DNA of 64,000 nucleotides from Bacteroides coprosuis DSM 18011 (lineage in GTDB: Bacteria > Bacteroidota > Bacteroidia > Bacteroidales > Bacteroidaceae). Positions within the stretch are counted from its first letter, which is position 1; every line of letters starts with the position of its first letter. Positions 26,041 to 35,786 of this stretch are shown here, one piece after another. Position numbers and translations under genes: made by a program. A model generated the notes under the pieces. It saw only the letters and a program-made list of their open reading frames with translations. It searched no databases and was not told the DNA's origin. The stretch is from the NCBI GenBank assembly GCA_000212915.1, contig CM001167.1:1666780-1730779 (forward strand), written 5' to 3'.

Positions 26041-29000
26041 ATGAGTAAAAAATTTACAGAATACTCTCAATTAGATCTATCAAAGGTCAATAAAGATATT
26101 CTTAAAAAATGGGACGAGAACGATGTGTTCTCAAAAAGTATGACCGAACGTGAGGATTGTCCATCCTACGTTTTCTATGAAGGACCTCCATCTGCTAATG
26201 GAATGCCCGGTATTCACCACGTAATGGCTCGTACTATTAAGGATATTTTCTGTAGATACAAGACAATGAAAGGCTTTCAGGTTAAAAGAAAAGCTGGATG
26301 GGATACTCACGGTTTACCTGTAGAGCTTGGTGTTGAAAAAGCATTGGGTATTACTAAAGAAGATATAGGTAAAAAGATTTCTGTAGCAGACTATAATGCA
26401 GCTTGTCGTAAAGATGTCATGAAGTACACCAAAGAGTGGGAAGATTTAACTCACCAAATGGGGTATTGGGTAGATATGTCAGATCCATATATTACTTATG
26501 ATAATCGATATATTGAAACCTTATGGTGGCTGTTAAAGCAGTTACATAAAAAAGGATTTTTATACAAAGGGTACACCATTCAACCTTATTCACCAGCAGC
26601 GGGTACAGGTTTAAGCTCTCATGAACTGAATCAACCAGGCTGTTATCGTGATGTTAAAGACACAACAACTGTAGCACAATTTGCAATTAAAAATCCAAAG
26701 CCTGAAATGAGCGCTTGGGGAGATCCATTCTTTATTGCATGGACAACAACTCCTTGGACTCTTCCTTCAAATACTGCTCTTTGCGTTGGACTAAAGATTG
26801 ACTATGTAGCTGTTCAAACTTACAATACATATACACAAAAGCCTATTACTGTAATTCTTGCAAAGAATCTAGTAAATACCTATTTTAACTCAAAAGCAGC
26901 AGATCTTAATCTTGAAGATTATAAAGAAGGAGATAAGCTAATTCCTTTCAAAATTGTAGCCGAATACAAAGGTGCCGATTTAGTGGGAATGGAATATGAA
27001 CAACTTATTCCTTGGGTTAAACCAAACGAAGGAGCATTCAAAGTTATTTCTGGAGACTTTGTTACTACTGATGATGGTACTGGTATCGTTCATATTGCTC
27101 CAACTTTTGGTGCAGATGATGCTAATGTTGCTAAAGCAGCAGGTGTACCTCCATTGCAATTAATAAGCAAGAAGGGTGAGCTTCGTCCGATGGTCGATTT
27201 AACAGGTAAATTCTATAAAATAGATGAACTAGATGAAGACTTCGTAAAGGAAAGAGTGAATGTTGAACTATATGGTGAGTATGCAGGATGTTTTGTAAAG
27301 AATGCATACGATCCTAATTTGACTGAAGATGATGAATCTCTTGACATCGCTATCTGTATGATGCTTAAGAAGAATAATCAAGCCTTTAAAATAGAAAAAT
27401 TTGTTCACAGTTACCCACACTGCTGGAGAACCGATAAGCCTGTATTGTATTATCCTCTAGATAGCTGGTTCATCAAATCAACTGCTTGTAAAGAGCGTAT
27501 GATGGAATTGAACAAAGAAATCAATTGGAAACCAGAATCAACAGGTACTGGTCGTTTTGGCAAATGGTTGGAAAACTTAAACGATTGGAACTTAAGCCGT
27601 TCTAGGTATTGGGGTACTCCATTGCCTATCTGGAGAAATGAAGATGGTGATGAAGAAATATGTATTGAATCTGTTGAGAATTTATACAATGAAATAGAAA
27701 AATCAGTAGCAGCTGGATTTATGAAATCCAATCCTTATAAGGATAAAGGATTTGTTCCAGGAACATATTCTACTGAAAACTATGATAAGATTGACTTACA
27801 TCGCCCTTATGTAGATGATATTATATTGGTGTCATCAAAGGGTGAGCCCATGAAACGTGAATTGGATCTTATTGACGTGTGGTTTGACTCAGGTGCTATG
27901 CCTTATGCTCAGATCCATTATCCATTTGAAAATAAAGAATTGTTGGATAATAAAGAAGTGTATCCAGCCGACTTTATTGCTGAAGGTGTTGACCAAACTA
28001 GAGGTTGGTTCTTTACTTTACATGCTATTGCTACTATGGTGTTTGATACTAAAGCATATAAAAATGTGATATCAAATGGTTTAGTACTCGATAAGAATGG
28101 AAATAAGATGTCAAAACGTTTGGGTAATGGAGTAGATCCTTTCCACGCCATTGAGAAATATGGCTCAGATCCCTTACGTTGGTATATGGTAACCAACTCT
28201 TCTCCATGGGATAACCTGAAGTTTGATGAAGAAGGAATTGATGAAGTAAAACGTAAATTCTTTGGAACTTTATATAATACTTATTCATTCTTTGCTTTGT
28301 ATGCAAATGTAGATAACTTTAGGTATCAAGAGGAAGATATTCCAATGAATGAACGTCCAGAAATAGATCGTTGGATTATTTCTGTACTAAACTCCCTGAT
28401 AAAGGAAGTAGACAAATGCTTGAACGATTATGAACCGACTAAGGCAGGACGTTTGATTTCCGATTTCGTGAATGACAACTTGTCGAATTGGTATGTTCGT
28501 CTAAATCGTAAACGCTTCTGGGGTGGCGATTATACAAATGATAAAATCGCTGCTTACCAAACTCTTTATACTTGCTTAGAAGTTGTGTCTAAGTTAATGG
28601 CTCCTATATCTCCATTTTATGCAGATATGTTGTACAATGACTTGATGACTATTAAAGTAGGCAAGAATGTAGATTCTGTACACTTAGCTAAGTTCCCAGA
28701 GTTTAATGACTCATTAATTGATAAAACTTTGGAAGTCCAAATGCAAATGGCTCAACAAGCTACTTCTATGGTATTAGCTCTACGTCGTAAGGTTAACATT
28801 AAAGTTCGTCAGCCACTACAAGGAATTATGATTCCAGTAGTTGATGATGCTCAAAAGGCTCATATTGAGGCTGTGCAAGAACTAATCATGAACGAGGTAA
28901 ATATCAAAGAGATAAAATTTGTTGATGAAACAGCTGGAGTCTTGGTTAAGCGTGTAAAATGTGATTTTAAAAAGCTCGGACCTAGATTTGGTAAACGCAT

Positions 29001-29466
29001 GAAGAGTGTAGCAGCAGCTATTTCTTCATTAGAACAAAACAAAATCGCTGAACTTGAAAAGTCTGGAAAATTAACTCTTGAACTACCTGATGGTCCTGCA
29101 GAGGTTACAACTGCAGATGTAGAAATCTTCAGTGAAGATATCCCAGGATGGTTGGTAGCGAATGAGGGTACTCTAACTGTAGCATTGGATGTAACAATAA
29201 CCAATGATTTACGTAAGGAAGGTATTGCTCGTGAGTTAGTGAATAGAATCCAAAATTTACGTAAGTCTAAGGGCTTTGAAATAACAGACAAGATAAATAT
29301 TACATTGTCTAAAAATGAGGCTATAAATGAGGCTGTAAAAGAAAATAAAGCCTATATTTGTAACCAAGTTTTAGGAGAGTCCTTAGAACTAGTTGATAAC
29401 GTAGAAAATGGAGATGAGTTAGACTTTGAAGATTATGTCTTGTCTATAAAAGTTATCAAGGCTTAG
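26041..29466 (+). CDS. ileS: Isoleucyl-tRNA synthetase
   Basis: 1141 residues. It charges tRNA-Ile and edits mischarged valine. The HIGH-type motif is PSANGMPGIHH, followed by the CP1 editing domain (WTTTPWTLPSN), and the KMSKR loop is KNGNKMSKRLG. Length over 1000 with no C-terminal zinc finger fits the longer bacterial/eukaryote-like class of IleRS, which is often mupirocin-insensitive; that last point is inference from class. It leads a cluster with a DksA-like gene, lspA and a DUF4296 lipoprotein. Confidence 0.96.
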   Translation: MSKKFTEYSQLDLSKVNKDILKKWDENDVFSKSMTEREDCPSYVFYEGPPSANGMPGIHHVMARTIKDIFCRYKTMKGFQVKRKAGWDTHGLPVELGVEKALGITKEDIGKKISVADYNAACRKDVMKYTKEWEDLTHQMGYWVDMSDPYITYDNRYIETLWWLLKQLHKKGFLYKGYTIQPYSPAAGTGLSSHELNQPGCYRDVKDTTTVAQFAIKNPKPEMSAWGDPFFIAWTTTPWTLPSNTALCVGLKIDYVAVQTYNTYTQKPITVILAKNLVNTYFNSKAADLNLEDYKEGDKLIPFKIVAEYKGADLVGMEYEQLIPWVKPNEGAFKVISGDFVTTDDGTGIVHIAPTFGADDANVAKAAGVPPLQLISKKGELRPMVDLTGKFYKIDELDEDFVKERVNVELYGEYAGCFVKNAYDPNLTEDDESLDIAICMMLKKNNQAFKIEKFVHSYPHCWRTDKPVLYYPLDSWFIKSTACKERMMELNKEINWKPESTGTGRFGKWLENLNDWNLSRSRYWGTPLPIWRNEDGDEEICIESVENLYNEIEKSVAAGFMKSNPYKDKGFVPGTYSTENYDKIDLHRPYVDDIILVSSKGEPMKRELDLIDVWFDSGAMPYAQIHYPFENKELLDNKEVYPADFIAEGVDQTRGWFFTLHAIATMVFDTKAYKNVISNGLVLDKNGNKMSKRLGNGVDPFHAIEKYGSDPLRWYMVTNSSPWDNLKFDEEGIDEVKRKFFGTLYNTYSFFALYANVDNFRYQEEDIPMNERPEIDRWIISVLNSLIKEVDKCLNDYEPTKAGRLISDFVNDNLSNWYVRLNRKRFWGGDYTNDKIAAYQTLYTCLEVVSKLMAPISPFYADMLYNDLMTIKVGKNVDSVHLAKFPEFNDSLIDKTLEVQMQMAQQATSMVLALRRKVNIKVRQPLQGIMIPVVDDAQKAHIEAVQELIMNEVNIKEIKFVDETAGVLVKRVKCDFKKLGPRFGKRMKSVAAAISSLEQNKIAELEKSGKLTLELPDGPAEVTTADVEIFSEDIPGWLVANEGTLTVALDVTITNDLRKEGIARELVNRIQNLRKSKGFEITDKINITLSKNEAINEAVKENKAYICNQVLGESLELVDNVENGDELDFEDYVLSIKVIKA

Positions 29467-29505
29467 GAGAGACTTTAACACTAACCTTATAAAAATTATA
29501 CTACC

Positions 29506-29892
29506 ATGGCTGAAAAGAATCGCTATACAGACACTGAACTAGAAGAGTTTCGCTCCATTATAATGGAAAAGCTAGAACTCGCTCAAAGAGACTATGATTT
29601 GTTGACAGGAAGTATTAGAGGTACTGACGGAAATAATACGGATGATACTTCACCAACCTATAAAGTCTTAGAAGATGGAGCAGCCACTCTTTCAAAAGAA
29701 GAAACTGCTCGTTTAGCTCAACGACAATTAAAGTTTATTCAAGGCTTACAAGCTGCTCTTATAAGAATAAGAAATAAAACTTATGGTATTTGTCGTGTAA
29801 CTGGAAAATTAATTCCTGCTGAGCGATTAAGGGCTGTGCCTCATGCTACATTAAGTATTGAAGCAAAAATGGATGGAAAAAGAAGAAGATAA
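29506..29892 (+). CDS. TraR/DksA-like protein lacking the zinc cysteines
   Basis: 128 residues. The C-terminal zinc-finger framework of the family is present (YGICRVTGKLIPAERLRAVP then ATLSIEA) but only Cys96 of the four cysteines remains; the others are Thr99, Leu116 and Glu119-like positions. The N-terminal half is a charged helical hairpin as in DksA. DksA binds in the RNA polymerase secondary channel; this zinc-less version could still do so, as zinc-independent DksA paralogues are known. It follows ileS by 39 bases. Confidence 0.85.
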   Translation: MAEKNRYTDTELEEFRSIIMEKLELAQRDYDLLTGSIRGTDGNNTDDTSPTYKVLEDGAATLSKEETARLAQRQLKFIQGLQAALIRIRNKTYGICRVTGKLIPAERLRAVPHATLSIEAKMDGKRRR

Positions 29893-29910
29893 ATTCATTT
29901 AAACTATACA

Positions 29911-29968
29911 AAAAGTTGAAGGCTATCGAAGCACCTAAAAGCAGGTGATAGCTTTCAACTTTTATTTT
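29911..29968 (+). terminator. Terminator between the DksA-like gene and lspA
   Basis: Long stem (29911-29927 with 29947-29963) with an internal CACCT / AGGTG extension, followed by ATTTTTTT. lspA starts 36 bases later, so it would need readthrough or its own promoter. Confidence 0.75.
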
Positions 29969-30003
29969 TTTATAATTTCCGAATTCTATTAAATAAAAAG
30001 TTA

Positions 30004-30618
30004 ATGGGTAAAAATGCGTCTAAGGGTAAAATAGCTTTATTTACTATTATTTCTGTGTTAATTATTGATCAGATCATAAAGGTATGGGTAAAAACTAGTA
30101 TGTTTTGGCATGAAAGCCATCGTGTTACAGATTGGTTCCATATTTACTTTACAGAGAATAATGGTATGGCATTTGGCTTAGAGTTTATTGGAAAATTATT
30201 TTTAACATCATTCCGAATTGTTGCAGTTATTTTAATCGGTTGGTATTTGTATAAGATTATTAAGCAAGGTAAGAAGACTGGCTATATTGTCTGTTTTTCT
30301 TTGATTCTAGCAGGAGCTTTGGGAAATATCATCGATAGTGTTTTTTATGGGGTTCTATTTAGTGAAAGTACTTACTCACAAATAGCTACATTTATGCCTG
30401 AAGGGGGAGGATATGCTCCTCTTATGTATGGTAGGGTAGTAGATATGTTCTATTTCCCGATAATTGATACGATATGGCCTACTTGGGTTCCCATGGTAGG
30501 TGGCACAAGGTTTGTATTCTTTAGTCCTATCTTCAACTTCGCTGATGCTGCAATTAGCTGTGGAATGATTGCCTTATTGATATTCTACGGCAAATATTTT
30601 AGCAAAGCTATTCAGTAA
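30004..30618 (+). CDS. lspA: Lipoprotein signal peptidase (signal peptidase II)
   Basis: 204 residues, four membrane helices. It removes signal peptides from prolipoproteins in the inner membrane. Conserved blocks are FTENNGMAFGL, GRVVDMF (first catalytic Asp) and FNFADAAISCG (second catalytic Asp). It is longer than the ~160 residues of E. coli LspA because of an insertion between helices 3 and 4 (DSVFYGVLFSESTY to YAPLMYGR), which I know as common in Bacteroidota. The many lipoproteins in this window would be its substrates. Confidence 0.94.
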   Translation: MGKNASKGKIALFTIISVLIIDQIIKVWVKTSMFWHESHRVTDWFHIYFTENNGMAFGLEFIGKLFLTSFRIVAVILIGWYLYKIIKQGKKTGYIVCFSLILAGALGNIIDSVFYGVLFSESTYSQIATFMPEGGGYAPLMYGRVVDMFYFPIIDTIWPTWVPMVGGTRFVFFSPIFNFADAAISCGMIALLIFYGKYFSKAIQ

Positions 30619-30651
30619 TTTGAGATTTTAATTAAAAAGCTTAATTCTATA

Positions 30652-31569
30652 ATGAGCAGATTTTCATCTATTATAAAGTATGTTTCTATAGTTGTTTTAT
30701 TAATTGTAACAACAAGCTGTGGTCCTCAAAGACCCTCTAATGTGTTACCTCCAGAGAAAATGAAAGCATTTTTATATGATTTTCATATAGCCAAAGCTTT
30801 TGGTGATGATGCTGATTACTCTGAGAGATACAATAGAAGTATATATGTAGATGATGTGTATTTAAAGCATGGTATAACCAAAGAGCAGTTCGATTCTTCG
30901 ATGTCTTGGTATGCTCGTAATTTATCTGATTTAGTAGAAATCTACGATAGTGTGAGAAGTGCAATTGATACAAATAAAGTGATGATAGATGAGCTTGTAG
31001 CCTTGCAATATCAAGTACCTTTAGTAACAGCTCCTGGTGATAGTGTAAATATTTGGCCTTGGTATGAGATATATCGTCTTACAGGAACTCCTTTAAATAA
31101 TAGAGTAACCTTCGATTTACCTGTTGATAGTAACTTTAGAGTAGGAGATCGATTTGAGCTGAATGTACACTTTAATTATGAATATGAGAATCAGTTAGAT
31201 TCACTAAGTGCTGCTATTATGCAAATGGCTTTATACTTCAATAATGATTCATCGTTGATAGATACTCGAACGATTTATAAATCGGACTTATATCAAATGT
31301 CATTACAAGCAGATAGCTTAGGTGAGTTGAAAAATATTAAAGGGTTCATTTATTTACCTCCTCAAGTAAAGGAACAGAGATTATTGGTTGATTCAATTTC
31401 TTTGTACCGTTATCATATGCAGCAGAAGGACTCTTTATCACAAGATGTAGATTCAATCCATATTAGTAAACCAGATAGTTTACAACAAGTGATAAAGGAG
31501 GTACAGCAAGAGGAATTAAGCTTGGAGAATGAATTACAAATTCAAGAATTAGATTCTGTAAAGCGATAA
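30652..31569 (+). CDS. DUF4296 lipoprotein
   Basis: 305 residues with a lipobox ending TTSC (Cys ~23). Residues ~30-110 fit DUF4296 (PPEKMKAFLYDFHIAKA, then the YLKHGITKEQFDSSMSWYAR block). The C-terminal part is acidic and unassigned. The gene lies 33 bases after lspA, a pairing often seen in Bacteroidota. Function unknown; a periplasmic envelope role is likely. Confidence 0.85.
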   Translation: MSRFSSIIKYVSIVVLLIVTTSCGPQRPSNVLPPEKMKAFLYDFHIAKAFGDDADYSERYNRSIYVDDVYLKHGITKEQFDSSMSWYARNLSDLVEIYDSVRSAIDTNKVMIDELVALQYQVPLVTAPGDSVNIWPWYEIYRLTGTPLNNRVTFDLPVDSNFRVGDRFELNVHFNYEYENQLDSLSAAIMQMALYFNNDSSLIDTRTIYKSDLYQMSLQADSLGELKNIKGFIYLPPQVKEQRLLVDSISLYRYHMQQKDSLSQDVDSIHISKPDSLQQVIKEVQQEELSLENELQIQELDSVKR

Positions 31570-31582
31570 AAAAGTATAATAG

Positions 31583-31614
31583 AGAGCAGCTAGTTTTTAG
31601 TTGCTCTTTTTATT
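31583..31614 (+). terminator. Terminator of the lspA-DUF4296 unit
   Basis: 10-bp stem AGAGCAGCTA / TAGTTGCTCT with one G-U, followed by TTTTATT. Confidence 0.75.
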
Positions 31615-31723
31615 AGAGTGCACATAGAGACGGACGAGAACAGACATAGAATTAATACAGACTACTGTTTGAAAAGTAATTTGAATAATATGAATTCAGG
31701 CGTGTCAAATAGGTATTTAAAAG

Positions 31724-32413
31724 ATGAATAATATAAAAGTGATTGCATTTGATGCAGATGATACCCTTTGGGAAAATGAAACGTTCTTTCGAATTGTTGA
31801 GGCTAAGTTTTACTCTTTACTTGAAGAGTATATTTCTCCTCAGGAGCTGTCTGCAGAGTTGTATAAAACGGAAACAGGCAATTTAGGAATATATGGTTAT
31901 GGAATAAAGGGATTTATGCTTTCAATGATTGAAACAGCATTGAGAGTTTCTCAAAATAAGGTTAAGGCAGATATTATTGCTCAAATTATAGCTTTAGGCA
32001 AAGAACAGCTTGCTGAACCTGTAAAGATATTGCCTGGTGTAGAGACGGTGTTGAGGAGTTTAAAGGATAAATATAAACTAGTTTTAGCCACTAAAGGTGA
32101 TTTAGTTGACCAAAAAAGGAAGTTGAATTTATCAGGGTTAAACCCGTACTTTTCTCATGTAGAGATAATGAACGATAAAACCATTCACGAATACAAACAG
32201 CTCATAGACGATTTGAATTGCTCTCCTTGTGAGTTTCTGATGATTGGTAATTCTTTGAAATCGGATGTCCAACCGATATTAGAGTTAGGAGGGTATGCCG
32301 CTCATATTCCTTTTCATGTAACTTGGAGTCATGAGCAGATTGATAAACCCATTGAACCAAAACGTTTCGTGGAGTTGCATCAGATAGAAGATGTTTTGAC
32401 GTATATACCCTAA
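31724..32413 (+). CDS. HAD-family phosphatase (YjjG-like)
   Basis: 229 residues. Nucleophile motif DADDTLW (Asp10, Asp12), motif II LATKG, and motif III/IV around MIGNSLKSDV. The helical cap between residues ~20 and 100 fits the subclass that includes nucleotidases and YjjG-type house-cleaning phosphatases. It is a small-molecule phosphatase of unknown substrate, cytoplasmic. It converges with an rRNA/tRNA methyltransferase gene 55 bases away with no strong hairpin between. Confidence 0.87.
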   Translation: MNNIKVIAFDADDTLWENETFFRIVEAKFYSLLEEYISPQELSAELYKTETGNLGIYGYGIKGFMLSMIETALRVSQNKVKADIIAQIIALGKEQLAEPVKILPGVETVLRSLKDKYKLVLATKGDLVDQKRKLNLSGLNPYFSHVEIMNDKTIHEYKQLIDDLNCSPCEFLMIGNSLKSDVQPILELGGYAAHIPFHVTWSHEQIDKPIEPKRFVELHQIEDVLTYIP

Positions 32414-32468
32414 GCTTGTGATATGGTAGATGTAGGTAATCGTTCGTTTAGGGTTGTACCAAATCTTG

Positions 32469-33227
32469 TTAGATACTAGCTTGTCTTCTAAATTCGGAGC
32501 AGACAATAGCTGTAGCAATAGCCACATTGAGTGATTCAGCAGACTCTTTGTTCATAGGATAATTGGGAATATAGAGTTTGTGAGAAACCAATTCTTGTAA
32601 TTCATCGGAAATGCCTTTTCCTTCGTTGCCCATAATAATAAGTCCTTTTTGCTCTAGTTGCTTATCATATATGTTCTCTCCATCAAGAAATGTCCCGTAA
32701 ATGGGGATATTTGGGTTCTGCTTGATTATCTCGGTGAGCGAAGTATAATGTATCTTTACACGAGCTAATCCGCCCATAGTAGCTTGAATTGTTTTGGTAT
32801 TATAGATATCTACAGTGTCTTGAGAACAATAAATATGCTCAATACCAAACCAGTCTGCTAAGCGTATAATTGTACCTAGATTTCCTGGGTCTTGCACTCC
32901 ATCTAGAGCTAAACACAAAGAATGCTGCATCGCTTTATTATCTATTTCATATTGGGGTTGCTCAAATAGAGCAATGACTTGTTGTGGCGTTTTCAATGCA
33001 CTCGCTTTAGATAATTCATCTTGTGTAGCTAAAATAAGTTCTTCGGTATGGTAGTTGGAGTGTTCCTGAATCCAATCTTGAGTTGCTACAAGTAATTTGC
33101 AATTAAAGTATCCTATTAGTTCATCTACTAATTTAGGTCCTTCTGCTACAAAGAGTTGGTGTTCCTTCCTATATTTTTTCTGATCAAGTGATCGAATTAA
33201 TTTAATCTTAGCTTTACTTAATGACAT
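32469..33227 (-). CDS. SpoU/TrmH-family RNA 2'-O-methyltransferase
   Basis: 252 residues. N-terminal substrate-binding domain (KIKLIRSLDQKKYRKEHQLF) and a SPOUT knot with the three motifs: LALDGVQDPGNLGTIIRLAD, IIMGNEGKGIS and IPNYPMNKESAESLNVAIA. It methylates a ribose 2'-OH in rRNA or tRNA; RlmB-like activity on 23S rRNA is likely but not certain. It is divergent from tamL. An exact -7 element (TAAATTTG) lies at 33249-33256 on the minus strand. Confidence 0.9.
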   Translation of the reverse strand: MSLSKAKIKLIRSLDQKKYRKEHQLFVAEGPKLVDELIGYFNCKLLVATQDWIQEHSNYHTEELILATQDELSKASALKTPQQVIALFEQPQYEIDNKAMQHSLCLALDGVQDPGNLGTIIRLADWFGIEHIYCSQDTVDIYNTKTIQATMGGLARVKIHYTSLTEIIKQNPNIPIYGTFLDGENIYDKQLEQKGLIIMGNEGKGISDELQELVSHKLYIPNYPMNKESAESLNVAIATAIVCSEFRRQASI

Positions 33228-33337
33228 ATTATCGGGTGTTTAGATTTACAAATTTAGGGAATAACAATATGTTTTTCCTAAAATAGAGGTGTTTTATTTC
33301 GGTTTGGTTTGATTCTCATATAGTAGATGGGTTAATA

Positions 33338-33369
33338 TTTTATCAAGCAAAAAAGAGGTATTATATTTG
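33338..33369 (+). promoter_or_regulatory. Promoter candidate of tamL
   Basis: -7 TATATTTG (33362-33369) is exact; a TTTT at 33338-33341 stands in for -33 TTTG with a 20-base spacer. Leader about 27 bases. Confidence 0.5.
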
Positions 33370-33402
33370 TAATCAAATAAAACGAAAAAACAGAATCGCT
33401 GT

Positions 33403-35709
33403 ATGCGTAAATATCCATCCTATTTATTTATCCTGTTAGTGGTATTAATATTTGCTTCTTGCTCGACTACAAAGTTTGTTCCCGAGGGTGAGTATTTATT
33501 GGATGAAGTGAAGATAACAAGTAATAAGAAAGAACTTAAAACAGTAGATCTGCAACCCTACATCAGGCAGAATCCTAATTCAAAATGGTTTAGTGTGTTT
33601 AAGACACCTCTTTACGTGTATAACTTGTCGGGAACAAAACATCCCAATCGCTGGTACAATAAATTCTTTCGAAAGATAGGAGATCCTCCTGTTATTTATA
33701 ATACATCAGAAGCTGGTCGATCTCAGGATGAATTGCGTAAAGCAGTTCAAAATATGGGATACCTTAGTGCAGAAGTTGATACCCTAACGCACTCAAAAAA
33801 GAAAAAGATAAAATTGTCCTATAATATCGTATCGGGTAAACCCTATCTTGTAAGGAACATTACTCGTTTGATAAATGACGCAAAGATAGCTAAGTACCTT
33901 GAAGAGGATTCTATTTCATCACTTTTAAAACCTGGAATGAAGTTGGATGTATCGGTTTTGGATAGTGAAAGAGAACGAATTGTTCGAAAACTATCCAATG
34001 TGGGGTATTATAAGTTTCACAAAGACTATATTACTTATTCAGCAGATACTGTACTAAATACGTATGAAATAGATTTAACTTTAAATTTACATCCGTATAA
34101 AGATAAACTCTCTGATGCCGTATTGACTCATCCTCAATATCGTATAAACAAGGTGGGTTTTATTACCAATTTTGACTTGATGCAATCTTCTGATATACAG
34201 TCAATTTCTGTGAATGATTCTTTGCATTACAACAACATGCCCATTTACTATAAAGATAAATTATACTTACGTCCTAAAATTCTAACAGAAGCATCTGCCT
34301 TAAAGCAAGGTGAGCTATATAATGCTTCGGATGTTCAGCGGACTTATAGTAATTTTGGAAGGTTGGGTGCACTTAAATATACAAATGTTCATTTTGCAGA
34401 AAATGCATCGGATAGTACTCTGTTGAATGCTTATGTCTTGCTGACTAGAGCTAAGGATAAATCTGTCTCTTTTGAAATTGATGGCACAAACTCAGCAGGT
34501 GATTTAGGTGCAGCAGCCGCTGTTTCTTTCCAACATCGGAATCTGTTCAAAGGGTCTGAAACTTTTAATGTCCGGCTAAGAGGGGCTTATGAAGCAATAT
34601 CTAATTTACCAGGATATAATAATAAAAACTATACAGAATATGGTGCGGAAATGAATATCAATTTCCCTCGATTTCTCTTCCCTTTTGTATCTTCTGATTT
34701 TAAGAAAAAGATACGTGCTAGTACCGAGTTTGGTATACAATACAACTATCAAATTCGTCCAGAGTTTTCACGAATTCAGGCGTCGAGTAACTGGAGTTAT
34801 AAGTGGCAGAAGAAGTTGGGTCAACAATTTAGAATTGATTTACTAGATATAAATTACCTCTATATGCCCTCTATATCAGATAAGTTTAAAAATGATTATC
34901 TCGATGGAGAGAACAACTATATCTTAGAATATAACTATAAAGATCGATTAATACTTGGAACAGGATTTCACTACACCTACAATAGTGCTCGTTTTGTGGG
35001 CTTAGGGCAGCAGACAAATTTAGATTCTTACACCATACGTTTTGGGATAGAATCAGCTGGTAATTTATTGTATGGATTATCTAACTTAACAAATGCGAGT
35101 AAGAATGGTGATGGAGAATACAAACTGCTTAGTATTCCTTATGCCCAATATTTGAAGGGAGACTTTAGCTTCGCTCGTAATATAGTAGTAGATGAGCGAA
35201 ACTCTTTTGCTTTTCATGTGGGAGTAGGTATTGCATATCCTTATGGTAATGCAGGGGTTATTCCTTTTGAGAAAAGGTACTTTTCAGGTGGAGCTAATAG
35301 TGTTAGAGGTTGGTCAGTGAGAGGATTGGGACCAGGTTCTTTTGCAGGTGATGGAAACTTTTTAAACCAGTCTGGTGATATAAAGTTGGATGTTAATCTA
35401 GAATATCGTACTAATCTATTTTGGAAATTGAGAGGAGCTGTATTCGTTGATGCAGGGAATATATGGACGATTCGTGAGTATGATACACAACCTGGTGGTC
35501 AATTTAAATTTAACGAGTTTTATAGGCAGATAGCTATTTCATATGGTTTGGGTTTAAGGTTTGATTTCGACTTTTTTGTTGTTCGCTTGGATGGTGGTAT
35601 GAAGGCTATCAATCCCGAATTTAAAAGTGGTAAAGAGCGGTACCCTATTATTAATCCTAAGTTCGGTAGAGACTTTGCGTTCCACTTTGCTGTTGGATAT
35701 CCATTTTAG
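33403..35709 (+). CDS. tamL: TamL-type outer membrane assembly lipoprotein (BamA/TamA family)
   Basis: 768 residues. The N-terminus has a lipobox FASC (Cys20), the mark of the Bacteroidota lipidated TamA homologue TamL. POTRA-like repeats follow (~25-330), then a 16-strand barrel region with the conserved RYFSGGANSVRGWSVRGLGP loop near the C-terminus. TamA-type proteins help insert outer membrane proteins, usually with TamB. No tamB-like gene follows; instead a terminator comes 15 bases after the stop and the next gene is on the other strand. Confidence 0.9.
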   Translation: MRKYPSYLFILLVVLIFASCSTTKFVPEGEYLLDEVKITSNKKELKTVDLQPYIRQNPNSKWFSVFKTPLYVYNLSGTKHPNRWYNKFFRKIGDPPVIYNTSEAGRSQDELRKAVQNMGYLSAEVDTLTHSKKKKIKLSYNIVSGKPYLVRNITRLINDAKIAKYLEEDSISSLLKPGMKLDVSVLDSERERIVRKLSNVGYYKFHKDYITYSADTVLNTYEIDLTLNLHPYKDKLSDAVLTHPQYRINKVGFITNFDLMQSSDIQSISVNDSLHYNNMPIYYKDKLYLRPKILTEASALKQGELYNASDVQRTYSNFGRLGALKYTNVHFAENASDSTLLNAYVLLTRAKDKSVSFEIDGTNSAGDLGAAAAVSFQHRNLFKGSETFNVRLRGAYEAISNLPGYNNKNYTEYGAEMNINFPRFLFPFVSSDFKKKIRASTEFGIQYNYQIRPEFSRIQASSNWSYKWQKKLGQQFRIDLLDINYLYMPSISDKFKNDYLDGENNYILEYNYKDRLILGTGFHYTYNSARFVGLGQQTNLDSYTIRFGIESAGNLLYGLSNLTNASKNGDGEYKLLSIPYAQYLKGDFSFARNIVVDERNSFAFHVGVGIAYPYGNAGVIPFEKRYFSGGANSVRGWSVRGLGPGSFAGDGNFLNQSGDIKLDVNLEYRTNLFWKLRGAVFVDAGNIWTIREYDTQPGGQFKFNEFYRQIAISYGLGLRFDFDFFVVRLDGGMKAINPEFKSGKERYPIINPKFGRDFAFHFAVGYPF

Positions 35710-35724
35710 AGTAATATACAGAAC

Positions 35725-35759
35725 AGAAAAGGGGAGTATTTTAAATGCTCCCCTTTTCT
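35725..35759. terminator. Bidirectional terminator after tamL
   Basis: Perfect 12-bp stem AGAAAAGGGGAG / CTCCCCTTTTCT with an 11-base loop between convergent genes. Confidence 0.85.
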
Positions 35760-35786
35760 ATATCATAAATTTATTGCTTGAGTAAA

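Noticed and set aside
28860-29291. 143-residue minus-strand frame inside ileS
   Set aside because: Antisense shadow; the plus strand is conserved IleRS sequence.
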